Assembly (NCBI GenBank): GCA_002753185.1
Contig: PDZX01000030.1
Span: 1-44,272 of the forward strand
Reading direction: 5' to 3'
Length of the DNA: 44,272 nucleotides
Source: Magnetococcales bacterium WMHbin3
GTDB taxonomy: Bacteria > Pseudomonadota > Magnetococcia > Magnetococcales > Magnetaquicoccaceae
Every line of letters starts with the position of its first letter. The first letter of the stretch is position 1. Both the position numbers and the translations under genes were made by a program. The notes under the pieces are model-generated. The model was not told where the DNA came from. It made no database searches and saw only the letters and a program-made list of their open reading frames with translations. Positions 16,189 to 23,901 of this stretch are shown here, piece after piece.

Positions 16189-17342
16189 GCACGCGACTGC
16201 GCACCTTCGTCGGCAATCTGCTGGAGAGCAACGACGCCCTGGCGGTCCCGGTGGAACCGTCGGGTCTGGAGGTGATCCTGCCGGAAAGCGTGCAACGAAC
16301 CCTGAACCTGGGGGAGCACGAGACGCTGGCCTTTTCCGCCGAGGTCCCTGCCGGCTGGCGGCGGGTGGCGCTGGAACCGGAGTGGCTGGAACGGCTGGGA
16401 GAACTGCTGGGCGAGCGGGGCCGCGAGGGTCTCTTGCGTATCGCGGCTCCGGCGGGGGGCGCGCCCTCCCACCCGGAACGGATCCTGGAGCATCGCCTGC
16501 GGCTGAACAACGCCGTGTACCGCCTGCAGGGCGTCGAGGAGGGGTGGACACGCTGCCTGCTGCACACCTTCCGCTATGACGCCGTGTCGGACGAAAAGCG
16601 GGAGGGTCTGGTGCATCTGGGACGCAATCTCTCCAATGGCGGGATTCTGGATCCCTGGATCGAAAAGTGGCTGGAGGTCTGCCTTGCCCCCATGGGGGAC
16701 GCGGCCCCGGCGGCGGGACGCGAGCCGGAAGGCCCGGAGACCCATGACGCCAAGGAGTGGCGGCGCCTGACCACCAGGCTGCTCCCCCGGCTGACGCAGG
16801 AACGGCTGCTCCCGTTTCTGCGGGGGCTGCGGCGGCGGCAGCGGCGCGACCTGGACCGGCTGCTCCGCTATCACGCCGATCTGCGCCAGGAGGTATGGAA
16901 CCGGATGGCCACGGTCGCGCGCAAGGGCGATGCCGCCAAACTGGAGGAGGAACGCCGCCTGGCCAGTGGACGCATGGAGGCCATCGCCCGCGAGTACCAG
17001 GCCAAAACATCGGATTTATACGAAAAATACGCCATGTCCATCCGGATGGAACGGGTGCGGACCCTGACGCTGACCAGCCCGGTTTTGCGCTTCCGGGTGC
17101 TGGTCAAGCGCCGCAAGGGGGAGCGGCTGATCCATCTGGATTGGCATCCGCCGATTCGTCAAATGGAGTTGCCGCCTTGCGAAGCGGGTCTGCCGTTCGG
17201 CGAGGAGCGGACGGTCTGCGACGAGGCCCTGCATCTGGTGAGCGGCGAGGGGTTCGCCCCGTGCGAACAGTGCGAAAAACCGTTCTGTCGGGCCTGTCAC
17301 CCGGAGGCCTGCCCCAAATGCCGGCAGCGCTGGACGGGGTAG
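16185..17342 (+). CDS. Partner of the SNF2 ATPase with C-terminal zinc-binding motif
   Basis: A 385-residue protein that I cannot place in a named family. The middle is rich in arginine, glutamate and leucine (helical, RLLPRLTQERLLPFLRGLRR), followed by a charged coiled-coil-like part (about 265-300). The end has three cysteine pairs, C360-x2-C363, C368-x2-C371 and C376-x2-C379, with His372, a treble-clef or double zinc-finger-like cluster. Its start lies in the helicase stop (ATGA), indicating a conserved two-protein module. It may be the target-recognition or adaptor subunit of the helicase; this is inference. Confidence 0.7.
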   Translation: MSTRLRTFVGNLLESNDALAVPVEPSGLEVILPESVQRTLNLGEHETLAFSAEVPAGWRRVALEPEWLERLGELLGERGREGLLRIAAPAGGAPSHPERILEHRLRLNNAVYRLQGVEEGWTRCLLHTFRYDAVSDEKREGLVHLGRNLSNGGILDPWIEKWLEVCLAPMGDAAPAAGREPEGPETHDAKEWRRLTTRLLPRLTQERLLPFLRGLRRRQRRDLDRLLRYHADLRQEVWNRMATVARKGDAAKLEEERRLASGRMEAIAREYQAKTSDLYEKYAMSIRMERVRTLTLTSPVLRFRVLVKRRKGERLIHLDWHPPIRQMELPPCEAGLPFGEERTVCDEALHLVSGEGFAPCEQCEKPFCRACHPEACPKCRQRWTG

Positions 17343-17408
17343 CATCCCACGGAATCGTGATCCACTTTCCCCTCCTCTTGCCGATGGCAGAGAGGGCGGA
17401 AATAATGC

Positions 17409-17437
17409 TTGCAATGATACGTTGAACGTATTACCAT
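17409..17437 (+). promoter_or_regulatory. higBA promoter with palindromic operator
   Basis: TTGCAA (17409-17414) and TACCAT (17432-17437) are spaced by 17 bases. The spacer holds a perfect inverted repeat ATACGTT-G-AACGTAT (17417-17431), the expected binding site for the HigA antitoxin. The -10 box lies only seven bases before the toxin ATG and no Shine-Dalgarno sequence is seen, so the transcript may be leaderless. Confidence 0.6.
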
Positions 17438-17443
17438 TGGCGC

Positions 17444-17734
17444 ATGATCAAAAGCTTTCGAGACAAACAGACCGAACGGTTCAGCCTTGGTGAACGGGTG
17501 GCCCGATTCGATGCCGTCACGAAGGTGGCGTTGCGCAAATTGGATATGATGGAGGCCGCTTGTTCCCTGGAGGATTTGCGGATACCACCCAACAATCGGT
17601 TGGAAGCGTTGCAGGGGAATCGTCGCGGACAGTTCAGCATCCGCATCAACGACCAGTTCCGCATCTGCTTTGAATGGCGTGACGGCCATGCCTTCAATGT
17701 CGAGATTGTGGGCTACCATGGGGGCAATCAATGA
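17444..17734 (+). CDS. higB: HigB-type RelE-superfamily toxin
   Basis: A 96-residue protein with the HigB/RelE pattern: KALRKLDMMEAA-like helices (VALRKLDMMEAACSLEDL), then PPNNRLEALQGNRRGQFSIRINDQFRICFEW, ending with VEIVGYHG. HigB toxins cut mRNA on the ribosome. Toxin before antitoxin is the usual hig order. The stop overlaps the antitoxin start by four bases. The palindrome just upstream supports autoregulation. Confidence 0.92.
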   Translation: MIKSFRDKQTERFSLGERVARFDAVTKVALRKLDMMEAACSLEDLRIPPNNRLEALQGNRRGQFSIRINDQFRICFEWRDGHAFNVEIVGYHGGNQ

Positions 17735-18021
17735 GAATCAAGGTTCATCCTGGGGAGGTGCTGCGCGAGGAGTTCATGCTTCCCCACAATCTGAGCGCCA
17801 ATGCGCTTGCGCTGCGGCTGAGAGTGCCGGCAACCCGGATCGGGGCGATCATTCATGAGCGGCGCGGGATCACGGCGGATACGGCCATCCGTCTGGCGAG
17901 ATTCTTCGGCACCACCCCGGCATTCTGGTTGAACCTGCAAACCCAGCATGATCTTTCCGTCATGCTGCAAAAGATCGGCGAGGAAGTGCGACGGGACATT
18001 TGTACGCTCACTGCCTGGTGA
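17731..18021 (+). CDS. higA: HigA antitoxin, XRE-type
   Basis: A 96-residue HigA/VapI-type protein: HPGEVLREEFM, a helix-turn-helix (about residues 23-55) and the family signature TADTAIRLARFFGTTPAFWLNLQ. It neutralises HigB and represses the operon, most likely at the palindrome 17417-17431. Starts inside the toxin stop (ATGA). Confidence 0.94.
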   Translation: MRIKVHPGEVLREEFMLPHNLSANALALRLRVPATRIGAIIHERRGITADTAIRLARFFGTTPAFWLNLQTQHDLSVMLQKIGEEVRRDICTLTAW

Positions 18022-18062
18022 TCAGCTCATCTATCGCCACCCAGTACCCCGACACCTCCGCG

Positions 18063-18893
18063 TCACTCCCCCCTGGCCCACCCCTCCACGGTGCGGCGCA
18101 ACGCCGCCGCCCTCTCCCCGTGGCCCGCCTCCAGCAACCCCTGGAAACAGGCGGCAAGCAACTCTTCCAGGAACGGCAAACTGGTGCGATCCGCGTCGCC
18201 ACCGGCCAGGGCCACGGCCTGTTCCAGGTGATACAACCCCTCGCTGGCCATGCCCAGAAAACGCAGGTTCATCCCCAGTTTGTAGCGTCCGTACACCGTA
18301 TCCGGTTCCCGGTCGATCCAGTCGCGCAGGATCGCCACGTTGCGGCGGATCTTTTCCTTATTGAGACCGGCCCCGTAGCCGTGATGGATCAGGCGCACCC
18401 CGATCTCCGCAGGGGGATGGCGGGGCCAGTGGCGATAGAGGGATTCCGCGACCCCCTCATGCACCGGATTGACGAAGCGGATGCGCGGGTCGTTGCGAAA
18501 CAGCCGGATCGCCTTGCTGGGCACGCTGCCGCCGTCGGCCAGGAGGTTGTCGATGGTGACGATCCAGGCCGGACGATCCGTGGCCCGGCACCGCGCCAGG
18601 ATCCGCTCGCGCCACTCCGGATCGTCCGCGAGCACCTCGTCGCAATCGACGTTGAGGATCCAGGCGCACCCGGCCGCCTCGATGGCCAGGTTCTTGGGCG
18701 TGGAGAAATCCCGCGCCCAGGGGGAGTGGAGGATCCGGCAACCGAAGTCGCCGGCGATCTCCAGGGTGCGATCCGTGGAACCGGTATCCACGAAGACGAT
18801 TTCGTCGGCGACCCGGCGCAGGGGCGGGAGGCTCAAAGGGAGGAAACGCTCCTCGTCCCGCCCCATGAGGATCGCGGAGAGTCCCTCCCTCAT
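18063..18893 (-). CDS. Family 2 glycosyltransferase
   Basis: A 276-residue GT-A type enzyme. Visible are the start LSAILMGRDEERFL, the nucleotide-binding FVDTGSTDRTLEIA and the DxD-type motif LNVDCDEVL, then a helical C-terminal part with TPR-like character (LGMASEGLYHLEQAVALAGG). Such proteins add sugars to lipopolysaccharide, glycans or proteins; the acceptor is unknown. ATG at 18893 overlaps the pgk stop as ATGA, so it is expressed with phosphoglycerate kinase, an odd partner that gives no clue to the substrate. Confidence 0.85.
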   Translation of the reverse strand: MREGLSAILMGRDEERFLPLSLPPLRRVADEIVFVDTGSTDRTLEIAGDFGCRILHSPWARDFSTPKNLAIEAAGCAWILNVDCDEVLADDPEWRERILARCRATDRPAWIVTIDNLLADGGSVPSKAIRLFRNDPRIRFVNPVHEGVAESLYRHWPRHPPAEIGVRLIHHGYGAGLNKEKIRRNVAILRDWIDREPDTVYGRYKLGMNLRFLGMASEGLYHLEQAVALAGGDADRTSLPFLEELLAACFQGLLEAGHGERAAALRRTVEGWARGE

Positions 18894-20071
18894 GCCGCGT
18901 CCGTCAAGACCGCCACCCCCGGCAGCTCTTTGCCCTCCAGGAGTTCCAGAAATGCCCCGCCGCCGGTGGAGATGTGATCGATCCCATCCGCGACGCCCGC
19001 CTTGGCGATAGCGGCCTCGGTATCTCCGCCGCCGGCCACGGAGAGGGCCGTGCCCTTGGCGATGGCCCGCGCCAGCGACAAGGTCCCCTCGGCGAAGGCC
19101 GGGATCTCGAACACCCCCACCGGGCCGTTCCAGATGACGGTGCGCATGTCCGTCAAACGCTCCGCGAACAGCCGCGCCGTCGCGGGGCCGACATCGAGTC
19201 CCATCCATCCATCGGGGATGGCGTCGGCGGGTACGGTGCGCACCTCGCCGCTGCCGTCGCGGTTGGCGGCGATCACCGCGTCCACCGGAAGCAGCAGCTC
19301 CACCCCCATCTCCCTGGCGCGCGCCTCGGTGCGCGACGCCACCTCCAGCATCTCCGGCTCGACCAGGGAACTCCCCACCTTCCCCCCCCTGGCGAGCAGG
19401 AAGGTGAAGGCCATGGCCCCGCCGATCAGGATGACGTTCATCCGCGCCAGCAGGGACTCGATGAGCTGAATCTTGGTGGAGACCTTGGCCCCCCCCAGCA
19501 GGGCGGCCACCGGGCGTTCCGGGGCGATCATCGCGCGCCGGAAAAAGGCGAGTTCGTCGGCCATCAGCAGACCGGCCACCGACGGCACCAGTTCGGCCAC
19601 CCCCACGTTGGAGGCATGGGCGCGGTGGGCGGTCCCGAAGGCGTCGTTGACCACCACGTCCGCCAGGCGCGCGAACCCTTGCGCCATTTCCGGAGCGTTG
19701 GCCGTCTCTCCGGGGTGCAGGCGGACGTTTTCCAACAGGATCACCCCACCCGGCGGCAGCTCCGCCACCATGGCCTCGACCGTGGGACCGACGCAATCCG
19801 GGGCCAGGGGCACCGGCTGTCCCAGCAGTTCGCCCAGCCGTTGCGCCACCGGGGCCAGCGAGGGTCCCACCCCGTTCTTGGGACGCCCCAGATGGGAGGC
19901 CAGGATCACCCGTCCCCCCGCCTCCATGGCGCGGCGGATGGTGGGCAGGGATTTGCGGATGCGGGCATCGGAGCCGATGGCGCCATCGGCGGTCAGGGGG
20001 ACGTTGAAATCGACCCGGATGAAGACCCGCCTGCCGGCCAGGGCGAGGTCATCGATGGTGCGCTTTTGCAT
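18890..20071 (-). CDS. pgk: Phosphoglycerate kinase
   Basis: A 393-residue enzyme, normal length for bacterial PGK. It shows RVDFNVP, the substrate-binding ASHLGRP, LLENVRLHPGE, the NDAFGTAHRAHAS loop, GGAKVSTKI, WNGPVGVFE and the nucleotide loop AGGGDTEAA near the end. It interconverts 1,3-bisphosphoglycerate plus ADP and 3-phosphoglycerate plus ATP in glycolysis or carbon fixation. The frame extends to 20125, but ATG 20071 with GGAG six bases upstream gives the canonical N-terminus. Confidence 0.97.
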   Translation of the reverse strand: MQKRTIDDLALAGRRVFIRVDFNVPLTADGAIGSDARIRKSLPTIRRAMEAGGRVILASHLGRPKNGVGPSLAPVAQRLGELLGQPVPLAPDCVGPTVEAMVAELPPGGVILLENVRLHPGETANAPEMAQGFARLADVVVNDAFGTAHRAHASNVGVAELVPSVAGLLMADELAFFRRAMIAPERPVAALLGGAKVSTKIQLIESLLARMNVILIGGAMAFTFLLARGGKVGSSLVEPEMLEVASRTEARAREMGVELLLPVDAVIAANRDGSGEVRTVPADAIPDGWMGLDVGPATARLFAERLTDMRTVIWNGPVGVFEIPAFAEGTLSLARAIAKGTALSVAGGGDTEAAIAKAGVADGIDHISTGGGAFLELLEGKELPGVAVLTDAA

Positions 20072-20114
20072 ATTCCACTCCGTACGATATAGAAAAACGA
20101 TGACAACCGGAAGC

Positions 20115-20144
20115 AGTATAGGCAAAAAAGCGTCACCCCGGCAA
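20115..20144 (-). promoter_or_regulatory. Possible pgk promoter
   Basis: On the minus strand TTGCCG (20139-20144), an 18-base spacer and TATACT (20115-20120) give a plausible sigma70 promoter with a leader of about 40 bases to the pgk ATG. Confidence 0.4.
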
Positions 20145-20255
20145 CACCCCGCGCCAAGGACGATTGCATTTGATCAACACGTGGCGGAAGATCGACCAAA
20201 GGATGGAATGCCACGGGGCTTGCAGGAACGCATCAAAAAGGATACACTCCATGCC

Positions 20256-20604
20256 ATGATTGATAAGCGTCTTTCGGTTGCCTTCTTCCGATCCGTGTCG
20301 GGCAAAGAAACTGTTCGTGAGTGGTTACAAACACTCGAACCGACGGATCGCAAAGCCATTGGTGAAGACATCAAAACGGTTCAATTCGGGTGGCCGACAG
20401 GAATGCCCGTGGTTCGCAAGATGAGGCCTGGATTGTGGGAGATGCGTTCCCATCTGGCGGGTCGAATCGCACGGATACTGTTTCACGGTCGAGGCAGGCA
20501 AAATGGTGCTGCTGCATGGATTCATCAAGAAGTCACAAAAGACTCCCGAACAGGAGTTGGAGACGGCGCTGCAGCGCCTTGCGCAGTTGAGGGGGATGAG
20601 ATGA
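20256..20604 (+). pseudogene. RelE/Gp49-like toxin gene broken by a +1 frameshift
   Basis: From ATG 20256 the frame encodes a Gp49/HigB-like toxin N-terminus (FRSVSGKETVREWLQTLE, then GLWEMRSHLAGRIARILF). At TTT 20481-20483 the frame changes: the rest of the family pattern (VEAGKMVLLHGFIKKSQKTP, then ELETALQRLAQLRGMR) is in the next frame and ends with TGA at 20602-20604. Removing one T would restore about 115 codons. The restored stop overlaps the antitoxin ATG as ATGA, as in an intact module. In the unrestored frame the toxin reads through into the antitoxin frame with no stop, giving a toxin-antitoxin fusion. Mutation, sequencing error or programmed shifting are all possible. Confidence 0.8.
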
Positions 20605-20891
20605 CCAATCCGCACATTGGCAGTGATTTCGATGCGTTCCTGGCCGAGGAGGGATTGCTGGCCGATGCCGAGGCCGTGGCCGTGAAACGGGTGTTTGCGT
20701 ACCAGGTCGCCCGCATGATGGCGCAGCAAAACCTATCCAAGTCCGAGATGGCCCGCCGCATGAAAACAAGCCGGGCCGTGCTGGATCGCCTGCTTGACCC
20801 CGCCAACCGCTCCATCACCCTGCAAACGATGGAAGGCGCGGCTTTGGCCATGGGAGCACGATTGAAGGTCGAATTGGTCCACGCCGTTTGA
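20601..20891 (+). CDS. XRE-family antitoxin
   Basis: A 96-residue helix-turn-helix protein with the pattern FAYQVARMMAQQNLSKSEMARRMKTSRAVLDRLLDP followed by SITLQTMEGAALAMGARLKVEL, typical of antitoxins that pair with Gp49-like toxins. It is intact while its toxin partner is frameshifted. It may still repress its own promoter or protect against related toxins elsewhere. Confidence 0.88.
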   Translation: MTNPHIGSDFDAFLAEEGLLADAEAVAVKRVFAYQVARMMAQQNLSKSEMARRMKTSRAVLDRLLDPANRSITLQTMEGAALAMGARLKVELVHAV

Positions 20892-20968
20892 AAAGGAGGC
20901 ATCTTTGACCCCATGGCCGGACGATCCACGGAAGGCAATGCCGATGAGATACACCTAACGAGGAACCC

Positions 20969-21577
20969 GTGCGCCGTTTTCCCATTGCGGAAATATTCGC
21001 CTCCATCCAGGGCGAGGGGAGTTGGACCGGACGCCCGATGTGCTTCGTCCGGGTCTGGGGTTGCCCCCTGAGCTGCCCCTGGTGCGACGAACCCTCGCAT
21101 CGGGATCCGGCGGCCAGGCAGTGGTTGAGCACGGAGGAGATCCTGGCGCGCAAGGAGGCCATCGCCCCCGATCTGCCCCACGTTCTCCTGACCGGCGGCG
21201 AACCCCTGGCCGTGGAGGGGATCGGTGAACTGATCACGGCCTGCCGGACGCGGGGACTGTGGGTCGCCATGGAGAGCAGCGGTCGCGGCGGCCCGCTGCC
21301 CGATCCAAGACCGGACTGGCTCACCCTCTCCCCCAAGACCCCCCTGGAGGCCGCCCTCTGGGAGGTCGCCGACGAAATCAAGATCGTCGTCGGCCCCGAT
21401 GACCAGGATCCCATCCCGACCCGCGCCCAGGCGCACCCCAACGTCTGGGTGCAGCCCCGCGCGCGCGGTTCACTGCCGGACCCGCTGGCCGTGGCGCGTT
21501 GCGTGGCCCTGACGATGGCCTCGCGGGGCCGTTTGCGGCTTTCGCTGCAAACCCATAAATACATCGGAATCCGTTAG
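20969..21577 (+). CDS. queE: 7-carboxy-7-deazaguanine synthase QueE
   Basis: A 202-residue radical SAM enzyme. The start MRRFPIAEIFASIQGEGSWTG is typical of QueE, and the cluster ligands are C32-x3-C36-x2-C39 (CPLSCPWC). TGGEPL binds S-adenosylmethionine. It converts 6-carboxytetrahydropterin to 7-carboxy-7-deazaguanine on the route to queuosine in tRNA. GTG at 20969 is the start, with AGGA five bases upstream. The usual partners queC and queD are not in the window. Confidence 0.94.
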   Translation: MRRFPIAEIFASIQGEGSWTGRPMCFVRVWGCPLSCPWCDEPSHRDPAARQWLSTEEILARKEAIAPDLPHVLLTGGEPLAVEGIGELITACRTRGLWVAMESSGRGGPLPDPRPDWLTLSPKTPLEAALWEVADEIKIVVGPDDQDPIPTRAQAHPNVWVQPRARGSLPDPLAVARCVALTMASRGRLRLSLQTHKYIGIR

Positions 21578-21590
21578 AAAAAAAATCTAT

Positions 21591-21619
21591 TTGCGCCGGG
21601 TTCGCGTTTGGCCTATCAT
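21591..21619 (+). promoter_or_regulatory. Promoter of the TorF porin gene
   Basis: TTGCGC (21591-21596), 17 bases, then TATCAT (21614-21619). The region is AT-rich compared with its surroundings and the leader to the ATG at 21684 is about 58 bases. Confidence 0.5.
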
Positions 21620-21683
21620 TCACACTTAATGGGTACATTGAAAAATTTACGTATCCTAAACAACGGTCGAAAGGACTTCAAAA

Positions 21684-22451
21684 ATGCGCATCCTGAATCG
21701 GACGATACTTGCATTGAGTGTAACCTTGCTGGCGGCGAACGTATCCGCCGGGACCAAGCTGGGACAGTTCGAAATCGCCTCAAACATGTCCCTGGCGACC
21801 AACTACGTTTCGCGCGGCCTGACCAACTCCGACAAGCATCCCTCCCTGCAGGGCGCGGTGACCGTCAATCACGAACTCGGCCCCTACGTTTCGGTGACCG
21901 CCTACTCCGTAGACTTCGACGATGCCAGCAACGCCAACATCGAACTGGACTACTCCGGCGGTATCGCCCTGCAGATGAGCAACGGCTTCAAGATCGACGT
22001 GGGCATGATCCGCTACACCTATCCCGGCGTGGACGCCACCCGCGACCTGGACTACAACGAATACTATGTCGGCCCCTCCCTCAAGATCAAGAGCGTGGGC
22101 CTGAGCGCCAAGTACTCCTATTCGGACGACTTCGGCGGAACGAAACCGGCCAATGTCGCCAACGATGCGGCCCACTATCTCGAAGGGGCGCTCACCTATG
22201 ACCTGCCCTACGAGGTGGTGGCGGCCCTCCATGTCGGCCACTCCTTCGGCAACCACTTCGACAATTCGGCCACGGGCATGCCCAAGCGGTACACCGACTA
22301 CAGCTTCGGCCTCTCCAAGGAGGTCCTGGGCTTTGGCATGGATCTCTCCTTCTACGGCAACGACCGCAACGGACGCCGGTTGTTCAACGTTCCCGGCGGC
22401 AACACCCCGGCCGATGAACAGCTCGTCTTCAAGATCAACAAGAACTTCTGA
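21684..22451 (+). CDS. TorF-family putative porin
   Basis: A 255-residue outer-membrane protein of the TIGR02001/Gcw_chp group. A signal peptide of about 22 residues (ending NVSA) is followed by the family start FEIASNMSLATNYVSRGLTNSD and alternating hydrophobic/polar strands of a beta-barrel; it ends with phenylalanine, as outer-membrane proteins do. AAAGGA precedes the ATG. Substrate unknown. It has its own promoter and a strong hairpin right after the stop. Confidence 0.92.
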   Translation: MRILNRTILALSVTLLAANVSAGTKLGQFEIASNMSLATNYVSRGLTNSDKHPSLQGAVTVNHELGPYVSVTAYSVDFDDASNANIELDYSGGIALQMSNGFKIDVGMIRYTYPGVDATRDLDYNEYYVGPSLKIKSVGLSAKYSYSDDFGGTKPANVANDAAHYLEGALTYDLPYEVVAALHVGHSFGNHFDNSATGMPKRYTDYSFGLSKEVLGFGMDLSFYGNDRNGRRLFNVPGGNTPADEQLVFKINKNF

Positions 22452-23112
22452 TTCCGTCGATTCGGGAGGAGACGCGCGCCGTCTCCTCCCGCCGTATTTA
22501 TTGCTGATCACCAGCGCGGAGCCTTCCGGCGACCCGGAAGAACCACTGGAGCGCGCCCTGGAGGGGGGGAGCTTCGATCTGCTGTTGCGCGAACCCCTGA
22601 CCCCGGATGCCGATCTCGTCCGCCTGGCCAGACGGCTCAGGCCCCTGCTCGCCGCACGCGGTGGTCGCCTGCTGATCCACGGACGCCCCGAGGTCGCGCT
22701 GGAGGTCGGAGCGGACGGGTTGCACCTGCCGGAAACGGCCCCGGCGACGGAAGAAATCCGCCGCATCATCGGATCCGGCATGCTGCTGGGCCGTTCCTGC
22801 CATGCCGTGGCATCGGCTTGCCGCCACTTGCTCACTGGCGGGGACTATGTTACGCTTTCCCCTCTTTTTTTCACCCGCTCCCATCCCGAAGCCACACCGC
22901 TGGGTTCCGAGCGATTCGCCCGCATGCGCGCCGCCATTCCCGGTCCCGTTCTGGCCCTGGGAGGGATCGGCCCGGAAAACGTGGCCGAGGCCATGGGGAC
23001 AGGGGCGTCGGGGGTGGCCCTGATCCGTGGCGTCCGGAACGCCCCGGACCCGGCCGCAGCAGTGAGAACACTTTTGACGCAAATACGGGAAAACCGCATA
23101 TCTTCCTCTTGA
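22414..23112 (+). CDS. ThiE/TenI-like thiamine phosphate synthase family protein
   Basis: A TIM-barrel protein of the thiamine monophosphate synthase/TENI group: YLLLITSAEP (first strand), GADGLHLPE, GRSCHAVASACRHL, DYVTLSPLFFTRSHPEATPLG and VLALGGIGPENVAEAMGTGASGVALI. ThiE joins HMP pyrophosphate and thiazole phosphate to form thiamine phosphate. The start is uncertain: ATG 22414 overlaps the porin gene by 38 bases and spans the hairpin, while TTG 22501 would cut into the first strand; neither has a clear ribosome site. HLPE replaces the more usual HLGQ, so it may be a TenI-type paralogue. No other thi gene is near. Confidence 0.75.
   Translation: MNSSSSRSTRTSDSVDSGGDARRLLPPYLLLITSAEPSGDPEEPLERALEGGSFDLLLREPLTPDADLVRLARRLRPLLAARGGRLLIHGRPEVALEVGADGLHLPETAPATEEIRRIIGSGMLLGRSCHAVASACRHLLTGGDYVTLSPLFFTRSHPEATPLGSERFARMRAAIPGPVLALGGIGPENVAEAMGTGASGVALIRGVRNAPDPAAAVRTLLTQIRENRISSS
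22464..22490 (+). terminator. Strong hairpin after the porin gene
   Basis: GGGAGGAGACG (22464-22474) pairs perfectly with CGTCTCCTCCC (22480-22490) around a five-base loop, 12 bases after the porin stop. The following bases (GCCGTATTTATT) contain only a short U run, so it may be a weak terminator, an RNA-stabilising hairpin or a control element for the next gene. Confidence 0.6.
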
Positions 23113-23137
23113 ATTCCATGCATCCGTTTGGTAGGAT
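23109..23137 (+). promoter_or_regulatory. Possible promoter of the STAS-cheY-cheA cluster
   Basis: TTGAAT (23109-23114), 17 bases, TAGGAT (23132-23137); four of six matches in each box, with a leader of about 30 bases to the STAS gene. Confidence 0.35.
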
Positions 23138-23172
23138 GGATGACATTTACCTATTTGCAAGGAGAGACGCCC

Positions 23173-23514
23173 ATGTTCCATCACAGTCTGGATGACGCCT
23201 CGGGCACCGCGCATCTGTCGGTGACCGGCGACCTGACCATCCGGAACGCCGCCGCCTTCAAGGACGCATTGAGCCAGGCCATGGATCCGAAAGCGCAAAC
23301 CCTGGCCCTCGATCTGAACGAAGTGGAAAGAGTGGATCTGACCACCTTGCAACTGCTGTGCGCAGCACACCGGCTCCTGCAAAGACAGGGCAAAAACCTC
23401 ATCATCGCCGGCACCCTTCCCGCCACCCTCAGGGAAAGCGTGCAAATGGCCGGATTTTCCGCCTGCGGGGGCGAACACGAAAACAGTGGACTTTGGACGG
23501 GAGTGAAAAACTGA
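23173..23514 (+). CDS. STAS-domain protein
   Basis: A 113-residue STAS domain (anti-sigma-factor antagonist fold): LSVTGDLTIRNAAAFKDAL, ALDLNEVERVDLTTLQLL, GKNLIIAGTLP. In SpoIIAA-type proteins a Ser/Thr sits at the start of the second helix; here VDLTTLQ offers threonines. AAGGAG lies eight bases before ATG 23173. The stop overlaps the cheY start (TGATG). STAS proteins next to CheY and CheA form alternative chemosensory or output-switch modules; the kinase or phosphatase partner is not in the window. Confidence 0.88.
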   Translation: MFHHSLDDASGTAHLSVTGDLTIRNAAAFKDALSQAMDPKAQTLALDLNEVERVDLTTLQLLCAAHRLLQRQGKNLIIAGTLPATLRESVQMAGFSACGGEHENSGLWTGVKN

Positions 23515-23879
23515 TGGCAAAAACGATCATGACGGTGGACGATTCATCCAGCGTGCGACAAATGGTTGGCATGACCCTCAAGGGAGCGGGCTTCACCGTG
23601 GTGGAAGCCGTGGACGGCGCCGACGGCCTGAACAAAGCCAAAGCCAACACCCTCGATATGGTGATCACCGACCTGAACATGCCCAACATGGATGGCATCG
23701 CACTGATTACCGCCCTGCGCGCCCTGCCGAACTACAAATTCACCCCGATCGTCATGCTGACGACCGAATCCCAGGCCACCCGCAAACAAGAAGGCAAAAG
23801 CGCCGGCGCCACGGGCTGGATCGTCAAACCGTTCAAACCGGAACAACTCCTGGATGTGGTAAAAAAGGTTCTGGGTTGA
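23514..23879 (+). CDS. cheY: CheY-like response regulator
   Basis: A 121-residue single receiver domain: acidic pair D9-D10, phosphoacceptor D53 in ITDLNMPNMDG, TTES switch threonine region (83-86) and K105 in WIVKPFKP. No output domain, as in CheY. It starts at the STAS stop and is followed by cheA after 22 bases, so CheA is the likely phosphodonor. Target could be the flagellar motor or a pilus system; the sequence does not decide. Confidence 0.93.
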   Translation: MAKTIMTVDDSSSVRQMVGMTLKGAGFTVVEAVDGADGLNKAKANTLDMVITDLNMPNMDGIALITALRALPNYKFTPIVMLTTESQATRKQEGKSAGATGWIVKPFKPEQLLDVVKKVLG

Positions 23880-23901
23880 ATTTTCAAGGAAAAACCTGAT
23901 C

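Noticed and set aside
14089..17010. A minus-strand open frame of 973 codons opposite the SNF2 unit
   Set aside because: Composition is Pro/Arg/Gly/His-rich with no motif, and the opposite strand carries perfect helicase motifs; a GC-rich shadow.
19473..20600. The long plus-strand frame before the antitoxin as one real 472-residue protein
   Set aside because: Its first part is opposite pgk and lacks protein-like features; only the toxin N-terminus and the antitoxin inside it are supported.
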